Below are positions 52,844 through 61,907 of a DNA stretch of 64,000 bases, in pieces (positions within the stretch are counted from its first letter, which is position 1; each line of letters begins with the position of its first letter). The stretch spans positions 191,473-255,472 of the forward strand of contig JAIDCJ010000010.1 of the NCBI GenBank assembly GCA_029055875.1, written 5' to 3'. Below the pieces are notes generated by a model. It saw only the letters and a program-made list of their open reading frames with translations. It had not been told where the DNA came from and searched no databases. Made by a program: the position numbers and the translations under genes. The stretch comes from Clostridia bacterium (GTDB lineage: Bacteria > Bacillota > Clostridia > Christensenellales > Borkfalkiaceae).

Positions 52844-53944
52844 ATGAAGACGGTAGCAGTATTTTTCGGCGGAAAATCCAACGAACACGAAATTTCGATT
52901 ATCACGGGGCTGTTTGCGGCAAATCTTTTAAGCGGGCATTACCGCGTGATACCCGTGTATCTCTCGCGGGAGGGGGAGCTGTATGCTTCGGAAAAAATAA
53001 AAAGCATCGAGGACTTACGCACGCCCCCGCTTGCGTTCCCCCGCGCGGCGTTAGAGGGGGCAACGCTCGTATTACATAAAAAGCGCAAAAAGGTGATTGC
53101 GAAAATCGACGTCGCGCTCAACTGCTGTCACGGCGGCGCGGGCGAGGACGGAACGCTCTCCGCGCTTTTGAAATTCCACGGTGTGCCCTTCGCTTCGCCC
53201 GATACCGCGCTGTCGAGTACGTTCATGAATAAGGAGCTCGGCAAGATTGCGGCGAAGGGGCTCGGCATTCCCGTGGTGGAAGGCTTTGCCGTGCACGAAT
53301 CGGAGTGGAAGAAAGCCGCGCAGGAAGTGACGGGGAAGGCGGCGGAGCTTGGGTATCCGCTTATCGTAAAACCCTTCGTGCTCGGTTCGAGTATCGGTAT
53401 CAAGGTCGCGAAAGACGAAGAGGAATTCAAGGAAGCCTTGTCTCTTGCGTTCCGCTTAGATACGGGCGCGGTGGTGGAAAAATACCTCGAGGGGAAGCGG
53501 GATATCAACTGCGCCGCCTACCGCAAAAACGGCGAAACGGTGCTCTCTCCCTGCGAAGAGGTTTTCTCCCATGAGGAAATTCTCAGCTTTTCGGAAAAGT
53601 ACGAGGGCACGGGCGCGCGCAATTCTCAGCTTCCCGCGCTTCTGCCCGATGAACTCGCACGGGATATTCAAGCGTACACCAAACTCATTTACGAGAGCTT
53701 CGGGGGGATAGGAATCGTGCGGGCGGACTTTCTCGTGCATGAAGATAAAGTTTATTTTAACGAGCTCAACACCGTGCCCGGCTCGCTTGCGTGCTACCTC
53801 TTCGGGGAGTCGCTCAGCGAGAACCGCGATTTTTTAATCTCACTCGTGGAAGAGGCGAAGCCGATAAAAGAGAAAGAAACGGTCGTCACGGGGATTTTGA
53901 GCACCCCTGTTTTTGCGGGCGCAAAAGGTTGCAAACGGCGGTAA
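52844..53944 (+). CDS. ddl: D-alanine--D-alanine ligase
   Basis: A 366-aa ATP-grasp enzyme making the D-Ala-D-Ala dipeptide used by MurF. Signatures include [13 protein letters not shown] at the start, [18 protein letters not shown], the ATP-grasp loop [10 protein letters not shown] and [16 protein letters not shown]. The last ~25 residues after the family core are poorly conserved. AGGAGG precedes the ATG. With the murF-like gene it forms a dipeptide-synthesis and ligation pair; no vanH/X genes accompany it. Confidence 0.96.
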   Translation: MKTVAVFFGGKSNEHEISIITGLFAANLLSGHYRVIPVYLSREGELYASEKIKSIEDLRTPPLAFPRAALEGATLVLHKKRKKVIAKIDVALNCCHGGAGEDGTLSALLKFHGVPFASPDTALSSTFMNKELGKIAAKGLGIPVVEGFAVHESEWKKAAQEVTGKAAELGYPLIVKPFVLGSSIGIKVAKDEEEFKEALSLAFRLDTGAVVEKYLEGKRDINCAAYRKNGETVLSPCEEVFSHEEILSFSEKYEGTGARNSQLPALLPDELARDIQAYTKLIYESFGGIGIVRADFLVHEDKVYFNELNTVPGSLACYLFGESLSENRDFLISLVEEAKPIKEKETVVTGILSTPVFAGAKGCKRR

Positions 53945-53975
53945 AATTTTGTATAATATCCCCGAAGGAGATATT

Positions 53976-55178
53976 ATGTCAAAAATCAAGATGACGACGC
54001 CGCTCGTGGAAATGGACGGCGACGAAATGACGCGAATCCTGTGGAAGCAAATCAAGGAAATTTTGATTCTTCCCTACGTGGACTTAAAGACGGAATACTA
54101 CGATTTGGGGCTTGTAAACCGTGACAAGACGGACGACAAGGTGACCGTAGACAGCGCGCTTGCGGCGAAGAAATACGGCGTTGCGGTGAAGTGCGCTACC
54201 ATTACGCCCAACGTGCAGCGCATGAGCGAGTACAACCTCAAACAAATGTGGAAGAGCCCCAACGGCACCATTCGCCGCATTTTAGACGGCACGGTGTTCC
54301 GCGCACCCATTCTCTGCAAGGGCATTCAATCCTACGTTCCTTCTTGGACGCAGCCCATCGTGCTTGCCCGCCATGCCTACGGCGACGTGTACTCCGCCGT
54401 GGACGCGGTAGCGAATGCGGGAGAAAAGGTCTACCTCGTTACCGAAAATGAAACCGGCGAAGTGAGCCGCACGCTCGTGCACGATTTTTCAGGCGGCGCG
54501 GGCGTGGTGCAGGGTATGCACAATACGGATGCGTCTATCCGTTCCTTCGCGCACTCCTGCTTCCGCTATGCGCTCGATTTGGGTTATCCCATGATTTTTG
54601 CAACCAAGGATACCATTTCCAAGGTTTACGACGGACGCTTCAAACAGATTTTCGCAGAGGTATACGAGGAGTATCGTGCACAGTTTGAGGCGAAGGGGAT
54701 CGACTATTTATATACGCTTATCGACGACGCGGTGGCGCGGATCATGCGCTCGAAGGGCGGGGTGCTCTGGGCGTGCAAGAATTACGACGGCGACGTGATG
54801 AGCGACATGGTTGCAACTGCGTACGGGTCTCTGGGTATGATGACGTCCGTGCTTGTTTCGCCCGACGGCAAGTACGAGTTCGAGGCGGCGCACGGCACGG
54901 TAACGCGGCATTATTATAAATACCTGAAAGGCGAGGAGACCTCTACCAACTCGGTGGCAACCATTTTCGCCTGGACGGGCGCATTAAAAAAGCGCGGCGA
55001 GCTGGACGGAAATAAAGAGCTTATTGCGTTCGCGGAGAAGTTGGAGCGCGCCACGACGGATACGATTGAAGCGGGAGAGATGACGGGCGATTTGGTGCCG
55101 CTCTTCTCGCGCGATGGAATCACGCCGAAAAAGCTGAATTCCGAGGATTTTTTACAGGCAATTTCAAAACGGCTATAA
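53976..55178 (+). CDS. icd: NADP-dependent isocitrate dehydrogenase (type II)
   Basis: A 400-aa enzyme oxidising isocitrate to 2-oxoglutarate, of the eukaryotic-like class: [29 protein letters not shown], the metal-site [13 protein letters not shown] ... [10 protein letters not shown], and the NADP region [14 protein letters not shown]. The ATG at 53976 follows GAAGGAG. No citrate synthase or aconitase genes are nearby. A bidirectional terminator closes it. Confidence 0.97.
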   Translation: MSKIKMTTPLVEMDGDEMTRILWKQIKEILILPYVDLKTEYYDLGLVNRDKTDDKVTVDSALAAKKYGVAVKCATITPNVQRMSEYNLKQMWKSPNGTIRRILDGTVFRAPILCKGIQSYVPSWTQPIVLARHAYGDVYSAVDAVANAGEKVYLVTENETGEVSRTLVHDFSGGAGVVQGMHNTDASIRSFAHSCFRYALDLGYPMIFATKDTISKVYDGRFKQIFAEVYEEYRAQFEAKGIDYLYTLIDDAVARIMRSKGGVLWACKNYDGDVMSDMVATAYGSLGMMTSVLVSPDGKYEFEAAHGTVTRHYYKYLKGEETSTNSVATIFAWTGALKKRGELDGNKELIAFAEKLERATTDTIEAGEMTGDLVPLFSRDGITPKKLNSEDFLQAISKRL

Positions 55179-55181
55179 GAA

Positions 55182-55215
55182 AAGCCCCCGCTCAAAGCGG
55201 GGGCTTCGGTTTTTT
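55182..55215. terminator. bidirectional terminator
   Basis: Stem AAGCCCCCGC/GCGGGGGCTT with loop TCAAA between the converging icd and metallopeptidase genes; a T-tract follows after CGG. Confidence 0.88.
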
Positions 55216-55939
55216 ATTTATCTCTTCTTATAAACGAGAGTATGATAAATAGGAATCTGAGGAAGTAAATAAGCGAGATGAGAAGGGAAGCAACGTAGGT
55301 GAGTGCGGCGGCGGTGAGAACTTTACTTGCCGCAGGCACTTCCTCTTTTGATAAGATGCCGTCCTCTACGAGCATCTTCTTGGCGCGCCTCGAAGCGTTG
55401 AATTCCACGGGCAGGGTTACAAGCATGAACAGCGTCGAGAGTCCGTACATTGCAATGCCCGCGTAAACGAGCCATTCGCCGTAGTCCGTTTCCGAAGTCG
55501 CAAAAACAAGCGCGGAGAGCAAGATACCAACGATAATCACGGGGAGTGCTAAGCGGGAGCCGATATTGGTGATAGGCACGAGTACGTTTCTGATTTTATA
55601 GGGAACGTACCCCGTCTTCTTCTGCATCACGTGCCCGACTTCGTGCGCCGCAACCGCTACGCTCGCAACGGAAGCCGAACCGTAAGTACTCATGGAAAGA
55701 TTCACCTGCTTTTTGGCCGGGTTGTAGTGGTCGGTAAGACTGCCGTTCACGCGGTTTACCGAAATGTCGTTCACGCCCCGCCGCTGCATGAGCCGCACGG
55801 CGGTATCGTAGCCCGTCATGTGCGAGCTGTTCGCAACCTTATCGTACTTGGAATAAGTGGTACTCACCTTCGCGCTTGCCCATGCCGCAAATGCGAGGAA
55901 GGGCAGAAGGATTACTAAATAAATAAGATAAAAGTACAT
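55214..55939 (-). CDS. membrane zinc metallopeptidase (YugP family)
   Basis: A 241-aa integral membrane protease with TM1 at 3-23, the zinc motif HEVGH (H99, E100, H103) in AVAAHEVGHVMQKK, and three further TM segments (about 128-148, 155-178, 210-235). The zone TYSKYDKVANSSHMTGYDTA is typical of the family. The substrate is unknown. A GAGG ribosome-binding site and a TACAAT -10 box lie upstream; it is divergent from obgE. Confidence 0.9.
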   Translation of the reverse strand: MYFYLIYLVILLPFLAFAAWASAKVSTTYSKYDKVANSSHMTGYDTAVRLMQRRGVNDISVNRVNGSLTDHYNPAKKQVNLSMSTYGSASVASVAVAAHEVGHVMQKKTGYVPYKIRNVLVPITNIGSRLALPVIIVGILLSALVFATSETDYGEWLVYAGIAMYGLSTLFMLVTLPVEFNASRRAKKMLVEDGILSKEEVPAASKVLTAAALTYVASLLISLIYFLRFLFIILSFIRRDK

Positions 55940-56000
55940 AAATTACCTCTATATATATTGTACCACAAAAAAGGGGATTCTAACACCGCGAAAAAACTTC

Positions 56001-56029
56001 TTGCGCTTTTGCGCGGAATTTGTTATACT
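56001..56029 (+). promoter_or_regulatory. obgE promoter, ATG 6 nt after the -10 box
   Basis: TTGCGC (56001-56006), 17-nt spacer, TATACT (56024-56029). The ATG at 56036 sits at the expected +1 with no Shine-Dalgarno. Confidence 0.8.
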
Positions 56030-56035
56030 GTGTTC

Positions 56036-57313
56036 ATGGACAACAAGGTATTTACCGACAAAGTGAAAATCACCGTAAAGGCGGGCGACGGCGGCGACGG
56101 CATGAATTCGTTCAAAGCCTATAAGGGCAAGCCAGCCTGCGGGCCCGACGGCGGCGACGGCGGAAACGGCGGGAGCGTTTATTTCCTCGGCGATAAGGAT
56201 ATGAACGATCTTTTATCCTTCCGCTTTACTTCCAAATACGTTGCCGAAAACGGCGAGCGCGGCGGCACGAATCAATGTTCGGGCAAGAGCGGGAAGGATA
56301 TTATTATAAAGGTTCCCTGCGGCACGCTGGTGCGCGACTATGAGAGCGGGAAAATTATCTGCGATATTTACGAGGATGGCGAACAGGTTCGTATTCTCGA
56401 AGGCGGCAGAGGGGGCAAGGGCAACGTGCGCTTTACCACGGCGCGCCGCCATGCGCCCAACTTTGCGCAAAAGGGCGTAAAGACTTTGCCGCATACTTTA
56501 ATACTCGAAATGAAAGTGATTGCGGACGTGGGGCTCGTGGGCTTTCCCAACGTGGGCAAGAGTACGCTTCTTTCTAAAATTTCGGCGGCAAAGCCCAAGA
56601 TTGCGGACTATCACTTCACCACGCTTTCGCCGAACTTAGGCGTCGTTCGCCGCTATGAAAAGTCTTTTATCGTTGCCGATATTCCGGGGCTCATAGAGGG
56701 CGCGGCGGAGGGCGCGGGCTTAGGGCACGACTTCCTTCGGCATATCGAGCGTACGCGCGCTATCTGCCACGTGGTGGATATTTCGGGCGTGGAGGGGCGC
56801 GACCCGTTGGAGGATTTCGCAAAAATCAATGCGGAGCTGAAAAGCTATTCCGAAAAGCTTGCAGCTCTCCCGCAAATCGTTGCGCTGAATAAATGCGACT
56901 GCTTCGGTGCGGAGGAGAACCTCAAACGCTTCAAACGCAAGTACGGCAAAAAATACGAGTTGTTCCCGATCACCGCCTTGAAAGGGGAAGGGCTGAACGA
57001 GCTTTTGGATAGGCTCTCGGCGCTTCTTGAAACGCTGCCGCCTGCCGAGCGCATTCCCGCCGACGAGGACTTCGAGTTTGCCCAGAGCGACAATACGCAG
57101 TTTGAAATTTTCAAGGACGAAACGGGCGCGTACGTCGTTGTGGGCGGGCTGGTGGATATGCTTTGCAGAAACGTGGTGCTCACCAACCCCGATTCTATGG
57201 CGTACTTCCAGCGCGTTCTAAAACTTCGCGGCGTGTTTAAGGAGCTTGCGAAAATGGGCTGTAACGAGGGCGATACGGTTATCGTAGGTGAAGTTGAATT
57301 TGAATATGTGTAG
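56036..57313 (+). CDS. obgE: GTPase ObgE/CgtA
   Basis: A 425-aa essential GTPase for 50S assembly and stress signalling. It shows the glycine-rich OBG fold (GDGGDGMNSFKAYKGKPACGPDGG...), the G domain with G1 GFPNVGKST (about 168-176), G3 DIPGLIEGA, G4 NKCD, and a C-terminal OCT domain. I start at the ATG at 56036, which matches the family N-terminus; an upstream in-frame start would add 26 unrelated residues. The mRNA is probably leaderless. Confidence 0.97.
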   Translation: MDNKVFTDKVKITVKAGDGGDGMNSFKAYKGKPACGPDGGDGGNGGSVYFLGDKDMNDLLSFRFTSKYVAENGERGGTNQCSGKSGKDIIIKVPCGTLVRDYESGKIICDIYEDGEQVRILEGGRGGKGNVRFTTARRHAPNFAQKGVKTLPHTLILEMKVIADVGLVGFPNVGKSTLLSKISAAKPKIADYHFTTLSPNLGVVRRYEKSFIVADIPGLIEGAAEGAGLGHDFLRHIERTRAICHVVDISGVEGRDPLEDFAKINAELKSYSEKLAALPQIVALNKCDCFGAEENLKRFKRKYGKKYELFPITALKGEGLNELLDRLSALLETLPPAERIPADEDFEFAQSDNTQFEIFKDETGAYVVVGGLVDMLCRNVVLTNPDSMAYFQRVLKLRGVFKELAKMGCNEGDTVIVGEVEFEYV

Positions 57314-57498
57314 GGTTCACGAGATTTGTTGCAAGCAACAAATCTCCGTGAGGAAACTCACTTAAATGATTTTGAATACCGCTTGTCGTTGTGCGTCAAT
57401 CGACAACAAGCCGAAAGTAATCGGCAAATTGAGTCGTGTTACGGCGAAGTGAATTCGCCTAACACCCCTATTTTAGAAAATAATATGGAGTAAAAATT
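57314..57498 (+). ncRNA. candidate structured RNA element, copy B
   Basis: This 185-nt gap mirrors the one before frr: H1 57318-57350 (15 bp, C46 bulged in CTCCG), H2 57348-57361 (GTGAG/CTCAC), H3 57383-57406 (TTGTCG plus TTG paired with CAA plus CGACAA), then H4 and H5 inside the 60 nt (57408-57467) identical to 18159-18218. H1 to H3 keep pairing with changed bases relative to copy A. In both copies the 3' base of H1 overlaps the 5' arm of H2. The element ends 31 nt before the next start codon. Confidence 0.6.
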
Positions 57499-58971
57499 AT
57501 GACAACGCAAATGAAAGCATTCTTTTATGAGTACAAATACTACGCATTTCCCGACGGCGTAAAGTCGCTCGACGAGCTGAAAAAAATGCCGAGCGTGACT
57601 TGTATGCGCTTGAAAGAGGAGCGGTGCATGGCGCCCGATTTCATCTTCGAGAGCACGGAGGAGGAAACGCTTGCAATCGAGCACCCCGAGCGGCTGTTCG
57701 AGGTGAGCGTTACTATTCGCACGGGCGAGGAATACGACGAAATTCTCCGTAAACAGGTGGATAAAGTCTGCCACGACTGCGAACGCTATATCCCCGACGG
57801 CGACCCGCGCGATACGGGGAATTTAGACGGGCACCACCGCGAAATCTCGCTCGACGGCGTATGCTACGAGCGCGAGGGCAAGAACGATCCTTGGGACTTC
57901 GGCACCTGCGCAAAGGTGTTTTGGTACCGCATTTCAACGAAGCTCAACGAGCTTGCGAAGTATATTGATGCGGGCAATCAGAAAAAGCTCAACGCTGTAC
58001 TTAATCGGGAGCTCCAAAACTTTATGTTCCCCGCGAACTTCTACGGCGGCGTGCATGAGGGCAAGTACTGTCTCACGTTTATGCCCGATTTCGACCACGT
58101 TCCCTTCGTCCGTCTGCTGTACCGTTATTTGACGGAGGTTGCCATGCAGGACAACTCGGAAATCAAAGAGGCGGGTTGGGAGGTGTTCCCTTGCCGCAAA
58201 CAGGGCGTGTTCCGCTATACGGGCAAGCACAAGTTCCGCAAAGAGCTTGCGCGCATCGTTCCCGCGGAGAACCCCAACGGCGTCGGACTGGAGCTCTACT
58301 GCAAAAAAGCCGACGATAAAAAACGCTATGCGCTCTTTCAGGATTTGTTTGCCTATCTCGCGGAACAAATCGGCGAGGCAAAGGCTTATACGCTCGTGAC
58401 CGAAGTGACGATCTCGGCGGATAAAACGGATAAAGTGCCCGTTTCCGAGCTTATTCCCGCGCTTGAAAAGAAGTATCGGGAAGCTTACGGCGACGAAGAG
58501 CAGTATCCCGCTCCGCTCGGCTACGGCAGCCACGGCGGCGAGCACGACTTTCCCTTCCGCGAAAAAATTACCGAGGGCGCAACGGTCTGCCCCGATATCA
58601 GCTTTTTGACGCTCGAAACGCTGCACGAGGCGTGGTGGATGGATTTCTGCGGGTTTGCCTATTTGTACGTACCGCACTCTCCTGCCGACGCGCTCGAAAC
58701 GGTGTCCTGGTATCTTGCGAACGGCAACCTCGTACCCGAGCCTCTTCGCGATCCCGAAGAGGGCGGACTCACGGGCGGCAGCGCAGGCGTGGGCTTCTGC
58801 GGGGAAGACGGCTTTATTCTCGACTGCTTCGTGGCGAGCGAGAAGGCGTTCTTCCGCAGACTGCGCATTATTGCACCCGTGCTTCAAAGCTACGGCGTGA
58901 AGCTGGTTACGGTTAAGAAAGAGGGCGTCACCGTTTACGACTGCGGTTATCAATTTACGATTTCGGAGTAA
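57499..58971 (+). CDS. 490-aa protein of unknown function
   Basis: I do not recognise this soluble protein. It opens with TTQMKAFFYEYKYYAFPDGVKS, has a Cys/His-bearing segment VCHDCERYIPDGDPR (about residues 88-102) followed by LDGHHREISLDGVCYE, and ends in a beta-rich region (VKLVTVKKEGVTVYDCGYQF). There is no signal peptide or TM helix. GGAG precedes the ATG. It sits between obgE and yhbY where nadD and related genes are often found, and follows the second copy of the repeated RNA element, which may be its leader. Confidence 0.7.
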   Translation: MTTQMKAFFYEYKYYAFPDGVKSLDELKKMPSVTCMRLKEERCMAPDFIFESTEEETLAIEHPERLFEVSVTIRTGEEYDEILRKQVDKVCHDCERYIPDGDPRDTGNLDGHHREISLDGVCYEREGKNDPWDFGTCAKVFWYRISTKLNELAKYIDAGNQKKLNAVLNRELQNFMFPANFYGGVHEGKYCLTFMPDFDHVPFVRLLYRYLTEVAMQDNSEIKEAGWEVFPCRKQGVFRYTGKHKFRKELARIVPAENPNGVGLELYCKKADDKKRYALFQDLFAYLAEQIGEAKAYTLVTEVTISADKTDKVPVSELIPALEKKYREAYGDEEQYPAPLGYGSHGGEHDFPFREKITEGATVCPDISFLTLETLHEAWWMDFCGFAYLYVPHSPADALETVSWYLANGNLVPEPLRDPEEGGLTGGSAGVGFCGEDGFILDCFVASEKAFFRRLRIIAPVLQSYGVKLVTVKKEGVTVYDCGYQFTISE

Positions 58972-58977
58972 AAAATT

Positions 58978-59268
58978 ATGACTTCAAAGCAGAGAAGTAA
59001 CTTAAAATCGATTGCGGCGACCATGAAGCCGATTGCGCAGGTCGGCAAAGAGGGCATCGGCGAAAATTTAATTAAAAGCCTATCCGAGGCGTTAGAGGCG
59101 CACGAGCTGATTAAAGTGAATCTGCTTCCCGCATCGGGCGAGGACGGCGATAATCTTGCTATGAACATTGCCGATTTATTGCATGCGGAAGTGGTTGCGG
59201 TCATCGGCAGAAAGGCGATTTTCTACCGCCGCTCTTCCCGCAAAGATTTCAAGCATATCGAGTTTTAA
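58978..59268 (+). CDS. yhbY: YhbY-type RNA-binding protein (CRM domain)
   Basis: A 96-aa CRM-fold protein associated with pre-50S particles. The pattern LTSKQR-type start, IAQVGKEGIGENLIKSLSEALEAHELIKV and VVAVIGRKAIFYRRS is the family in full. It lies 6 nt after the unknown 490-aa gene and 2 nt before a membrane-protein gene. Confidence 0.95.
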   Translation: MTSKQRSNLKSIAATMKPIAQVGKEGIGENLIKSLSEALEAHELIKVNLLPASGEDGDNLAMNIADLLHAEVVAVIGRKAIFYRRSSRKDFKHIEF

Positions 59269-59270
59269 TA

Positions 59271-59822
59271 ATGGATCGGAAAAAATTATTCTATATATGT
59301 CTCGGCGGCGGATTGGTATTCGGGCTACTTTTTTTCGCATTCTACGGAATCGAGGCGGGTTACGACAAATTTTTAGCGTTCTGCTCGATTGCCGGCGGCT
59401 TGATATTCGGCTTGCTTTTCTTCGTCATTATGGCGCTCGTGCTGAAATTTTCCAAGCCCGTATCGTTTGAAGACAAAAAAGCGCAGGCAAAGCTGCAAGA
59501 GAACGAAAGCACTTTTTACGGAAATTTCAAGGAGAAGTTTCCCGCATTCCTGCCCTACGGCAAGGGGCTGAAAAAAGCGGTTTGCGAAACGGCGGTGTAC
59601 TTGTTTTCCGACAAAATGAAAGTCGTATTCTGCCATTTCAAAAAGCTGTACACGGGTGATTTTCCGTATAAGGATATGATCAAAGTCGTCATGAACGGAC
59701 AAATGACAGAGCTCTATTCGATAGGGGACGAAGGCTGCTTCGCGTTTTTCATGTTAAAGGAAGAGGGAACGCATTTTGCCGAAATGCTCACGGAGCTCGG
59801 CGTGAAAGTGGAAAAGGCGTAA
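59271..59822 (+). CDS. two-TM membrane protein with C-terminal cytoplasmic domain
   Basis: A 183-aa protein with two TM helices (about 7-27 and 35-60) separated by a short loop, then a ~115-residue cytoplasmic domain with alternating beta strands (AVYLFSDKMKVVFCHFKKLYTGDFPYKDMIKVVMNG), possibly PH/GRAM-like. The plan resembles the membrane protein between hslV and hslU, although sequence identity is not obvious. Function unknown. It starts 2 nt after yhbY and ends in a terminator. Confidence 0.7.
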   Translation: MDRKKLFYICLGGGLVFGLLFFAFYGIEAGYDKFLAFCSIAGGLIFGLLFFVIMALVLKFSKPVSFEDKKAQAKLQENESTFYGNFKEKFPAFLPYGKGLKKAVCETAVYLFSDKMKVVFCHFKKLYTGDFPYKDMIKVVMNGQMTELYSIGDEGCFAFFMLKEEGTHFAEMLTELGVKVEKA

Positions 59823-59854
59823 GGTATTCAAGCATATTGATTTTTTAGAAAATA

Positions 59855-59884
59855 AAAGCCGTGGAAACTTCCACGGCTTTTTTG
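59855..59884. terminator. bidirectional terminator
   Basis: A 13-bp stem AAAAGCCGTGGAA/TTCCACGGCTTTT with a T-run after it serves both the membrane-protein gene and the converging lipoprotein gene. Confidence 0.9.
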
Positions 59885-59894
59885 TTATACCATT

Positions 59895-60806
59895 TTAACC
59901 ATTAAATGAGTTCTTATAGGTGTATAAAACAGAAGGGGTGAAATATGTAATTGCAACTGGTTCGCTGGTTGAAATTGCGGAATAAATAGCGGTAGACAGC
60001 TCGGACTCGAAGGTGGTATTCACCATTTTTCCGTAAATAAATATATCAATATTAACAAGTTTTCTTTCCGAAAATGAAGATTTGATTTTTGATGCGGAAA
60101 TAAAGTCCAAATTCATTATTAGTGCGCCCTCATATTGCTTATATTCCTCATATTCCTTGGCGTCAGATACTGATTTAATTATAAAAGAATCTGCACCGTC
60201 ATTACCAAATAAAGATTTTGTATTTTCCGTTATTCCGAAATTGTCTAACATCTCATTGTAAATATTTTTTTTCAATGTGTAATTGGCAACAACTTGTGCG
60301 GATTTTTGTTTGTCTAATTCCTGAATAAAGAATCCTGCTTGAATATAGTTGCCTCTATTTAGCATTTCTAAATCTTCATATTCTTTATCTGTTAAACTGT
60401 ATTTTAAGAGATACATAGTATAATAATCTGAGCCGTTGTTAGAATTTGTAATTATTGTGCGTAAAAATAATTCATTTTTATTTGTGTCATAAACATAGGA
60501 ACATGAACCTACGTTGATATAATTGTTTTTAATAGCTGTGATATCATAACCTTGTTTCTCTAAAAAAGTAAAAGGAATATCTTCATATTTATAACCAAGA
60601 TTTGAATAACTTGCATCATCTATCAAGTCATTGTAGTAATCGCTGTTCAGCACTTCGGTTAAAATTTTGCTGTATTTTCCGCTTTCTTCGTTTCCGCCGT
60701 TGTTGCCGCTTCCGTTGCCGCTGTCGGGATTATCGTTATTTCCGCAGCCCGCGAAGCAAGCAATCGCAAAGAACATGATTGCAAAAACCGCAAATATTTT
60801 TTTCAT
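59895..60806 (-). CDS. AT-rich secreted lipoprotein of unknown function
   Basis: A 303-aa lipoprotein: KKIFAVFAIMFFAIACFAGC is a signal with lipobox ending in C21, then a Gly/Asn/Ser linker (NNDNPDSGNGSGNNGGNEESG) and a ~270-residue Asn/Tyr/Ser-rich domain that I cannot assign. Base composition is clearly more AT-rich than surrounding genes, suggesting recent transfer. I chose the ATG at 60806 because AAGGAG lies just upstream. It is divergent from a small XRE gene, and its consensus promoter is covered by operator-like palindromes, so it is probably repressed by that protein. Confidence 0.75.
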   Translation of the reverse strand: MKKIFAVFAIMFFAIACFAGCGNNDNPDSGNGSGNNGGNEESGKYSKILTEVLNSDYYNDLIDDASYSNLGYKYEDIPFTFLEKQGYDITAIKNNYINVGSCSYVYDTNKNELFLRTIITNSNNGSDYYTMYLLKYSLTDKEYEDLEMLNRGNYIQAGFFIQELDKQKSAQVVANYTLKKNIYNEMLDNFGITENTKSLFGNDGADSFIIKSVSDAKEYEEYKQYEGALIMNLDFISASKIKSSFSERKLVNIDIFIYGKMVNTTFESELSTAIYSAISTSEPVAITYFTPSVLYTYKNSFNG

Positions 60807-60823
60807 AAATAAAACTCCTTCGA

Positions 60824-60868
60824 TAGCCCACATGGGCTATTTTTATTTATTGTACTCCCATGGGGCTA
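60824..60868. promoter_or_regulatory. pair of operator palindromes between the lipoprotein and XRE genes
   Basis: TAGCCCA-CA-TGGGCTA (60824-60839) and TACTCCCATGGGGCTA (60853-60868) are related palindromes with centres 29 bp apart. The second fills the -35/-10 spacer of the leftward promoter; the first lies between that promoter and the lipoprotein start. Confidence 0.8.
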
Positions 60869-60877
60869 AAATGTCAA
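60849..60877 (-). promoter_or_regulatory. lipoprotein promoter
   Basis: On the minus strand TTGACA (60877-60872), 17-nt spacer, TACAAT (60854-60849). The spacer is an operator palindrome. Confidence 0.85.
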
Positions 60878-60894
60878 TAAAAGGGGAGTAAATT

Positions 60895-61104
60895 ATGGAA
60901 ATTCTTTTTGCAGAGCGTTTGCGTGAGCTCATGAAAGAACACGGATTAAATCAAGTAAAACTTGCGGAGAGAGCAGGGGTGAAGCAAAACACAATCAGCG
61001 CGTGGCTATTAAAAAAGAAAGAGCCGAGCGTCACGAGCCTTTGGTTGCTTGCCGATTACTTCGGAGTGGACGTAGATTATTTAATCGGCAGAAAAGACGA
61101 TTGA
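60895..61104 (+). CDS. small XRE-family regulator next to the lipoprotein
   Basis: A 69-aa single HTH protein (LRELMKEHGLNQVKLAERAGVKQNTISAWLLKKKEPS, ending VDYLIGRKDD). GGGGAG precedes the ATG; a TAAAAT -10-like box lies at 60867-60872. The two palindromes in the divergent region indicate it represses both itself and the lipoprotein gene. It is AT-rich like its partner, so the two probably moved as a unit. Confidence 0.88.
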   Translation: MEILFAERLRELMKEHGLNQVKLAERAGVKQNTISAWLLKKKEPSVTSLWLLADYFGVDVDYLIGRKDD

Positions 61105-61134
61105 ATTTTTCCCGAAAAAAATTCGGACAAGTTC

Positions 61135-61163
61135 TTGTAATTTTTTGGAAAACATGATACAAT
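61135..61163 (+). promoter_or_regulatory. promoter of the NifU-like / GGGtGRT operon
   Basis: TTGTAA (61135-61140), 17-nt spacer, TACAAT (61158-61163), followed by GGAGG before the ATG at 61195. Confidence 0.8.
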
Positions 61164-61194
61164 ATATCGCGGAAATTTAATTGGAGGAATTATA

Positions 61195-61896
61195 ATGCAA
61201 TATTCTCGTGAAGTAGAAGAAATGTGTTGCGTTGCGAAGGGCCCCAAACACGACCCTGCTCCCATTCCCGAAGAAGGGAAATGGATTTGCGCAAAGCAAA
61301 TCACGGACATCAGCGGATTCACGCACGGCGTGGGTTGGTGCGCTCCCCAGCAGGGCGCCTGCAAGCTTTCGCTCAACGTGAAAGAGGGCGTCATTCAAGA
61401 GGCGCTCGTTGAAACCATCGGTTGCTCGGGTATGACGCACTCGGCGGCTATGGCGGCGGAAATTCTGCCCCACAAAACCATTTTAGAGGCGCTCAACACC
61501 GACCTCGTTTGCGACGCGATCAACACCGCTATGCGCGAGCTGTTCCTGCAAATCGTTTACGGAAGAACGCAGTCCGCTTTCTCGGACGACGGTCTGCCCG
61601 TCGGTGCAGGGCTCGAAGATTTGGGCAAGGGCCTTCGTTCGCAGGTCGGCACCATGTACGGCACGGCGAAAAAGGGCGTTAGATATCTTGAAATGGCGGA
61701 GGGCTACGTTACCCGCCTCGCGCTCGATAAAGACAATCAGGTAATCGGCTACGAATTCGTATCCCTTGGCAAAATGACCGACTTCATCAAGAAGGGCTCG
61801 GAGCCTAACGAAGCTTGGACGAAGGCAATGGGGCACTACGGCAGATTCGAGAAAGAACAGGGTGCGGTGAAGTACATCGACCCTCGTAAGGAATAA
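61195..61896 (+). CDS. NifU/IscU-like iron-sulfur scaffold protein
   Basis: A 233-aa protein annotated in related genomes as an iron-sulfur assembly scaffold. It has Cys residues in the order MCCVAKG (C11, C12), WICAKQ, GWCAPQQGAC and the IscU-like turn ETIGCSGMTHSAAMAAEILPHKT. The C-terminal ~70 residues are outside the core fold and end GAVKYIDPRKE. The 12-nt gap to the GGGtGRT gene and one shared promoter mark a two-gene operon. The client of the scaffold is not known. Confidence 0.82.
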   Translation: MQYSREVEEMCCVAKGPKHDPAPIPEEGKWICAKQITDISGFTHGVGWCAPQQGACKLSLNVKEGVIQEALVETIGCSGMTHSAAMAAEILPHKTILEALNTDLVCDAINTAMRELFLQIVYGRTQSAFSDDGLPVGAGLEDLGKGLRSQVGTMYGTAKKGVRYLEMAEGYVTRLALDKDNQVIGYEFVSLGKMTDFIKKGSEPNEAWTKAMGHYGRFEKEQGAVKYIDPRKE

Positions 61897-61907
61897 GGGG
61901 GTGCGGT

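Noticed and set aside
33339-53944. VanW-family gene and ddl read as vancomycin-resistance genes
   Set aside because: VanW-type proteins are common in susceptible Clostridia, ddl is the housekeeping ligase beside the murF-like gene, and no vanH, vanX or vanRS is present.
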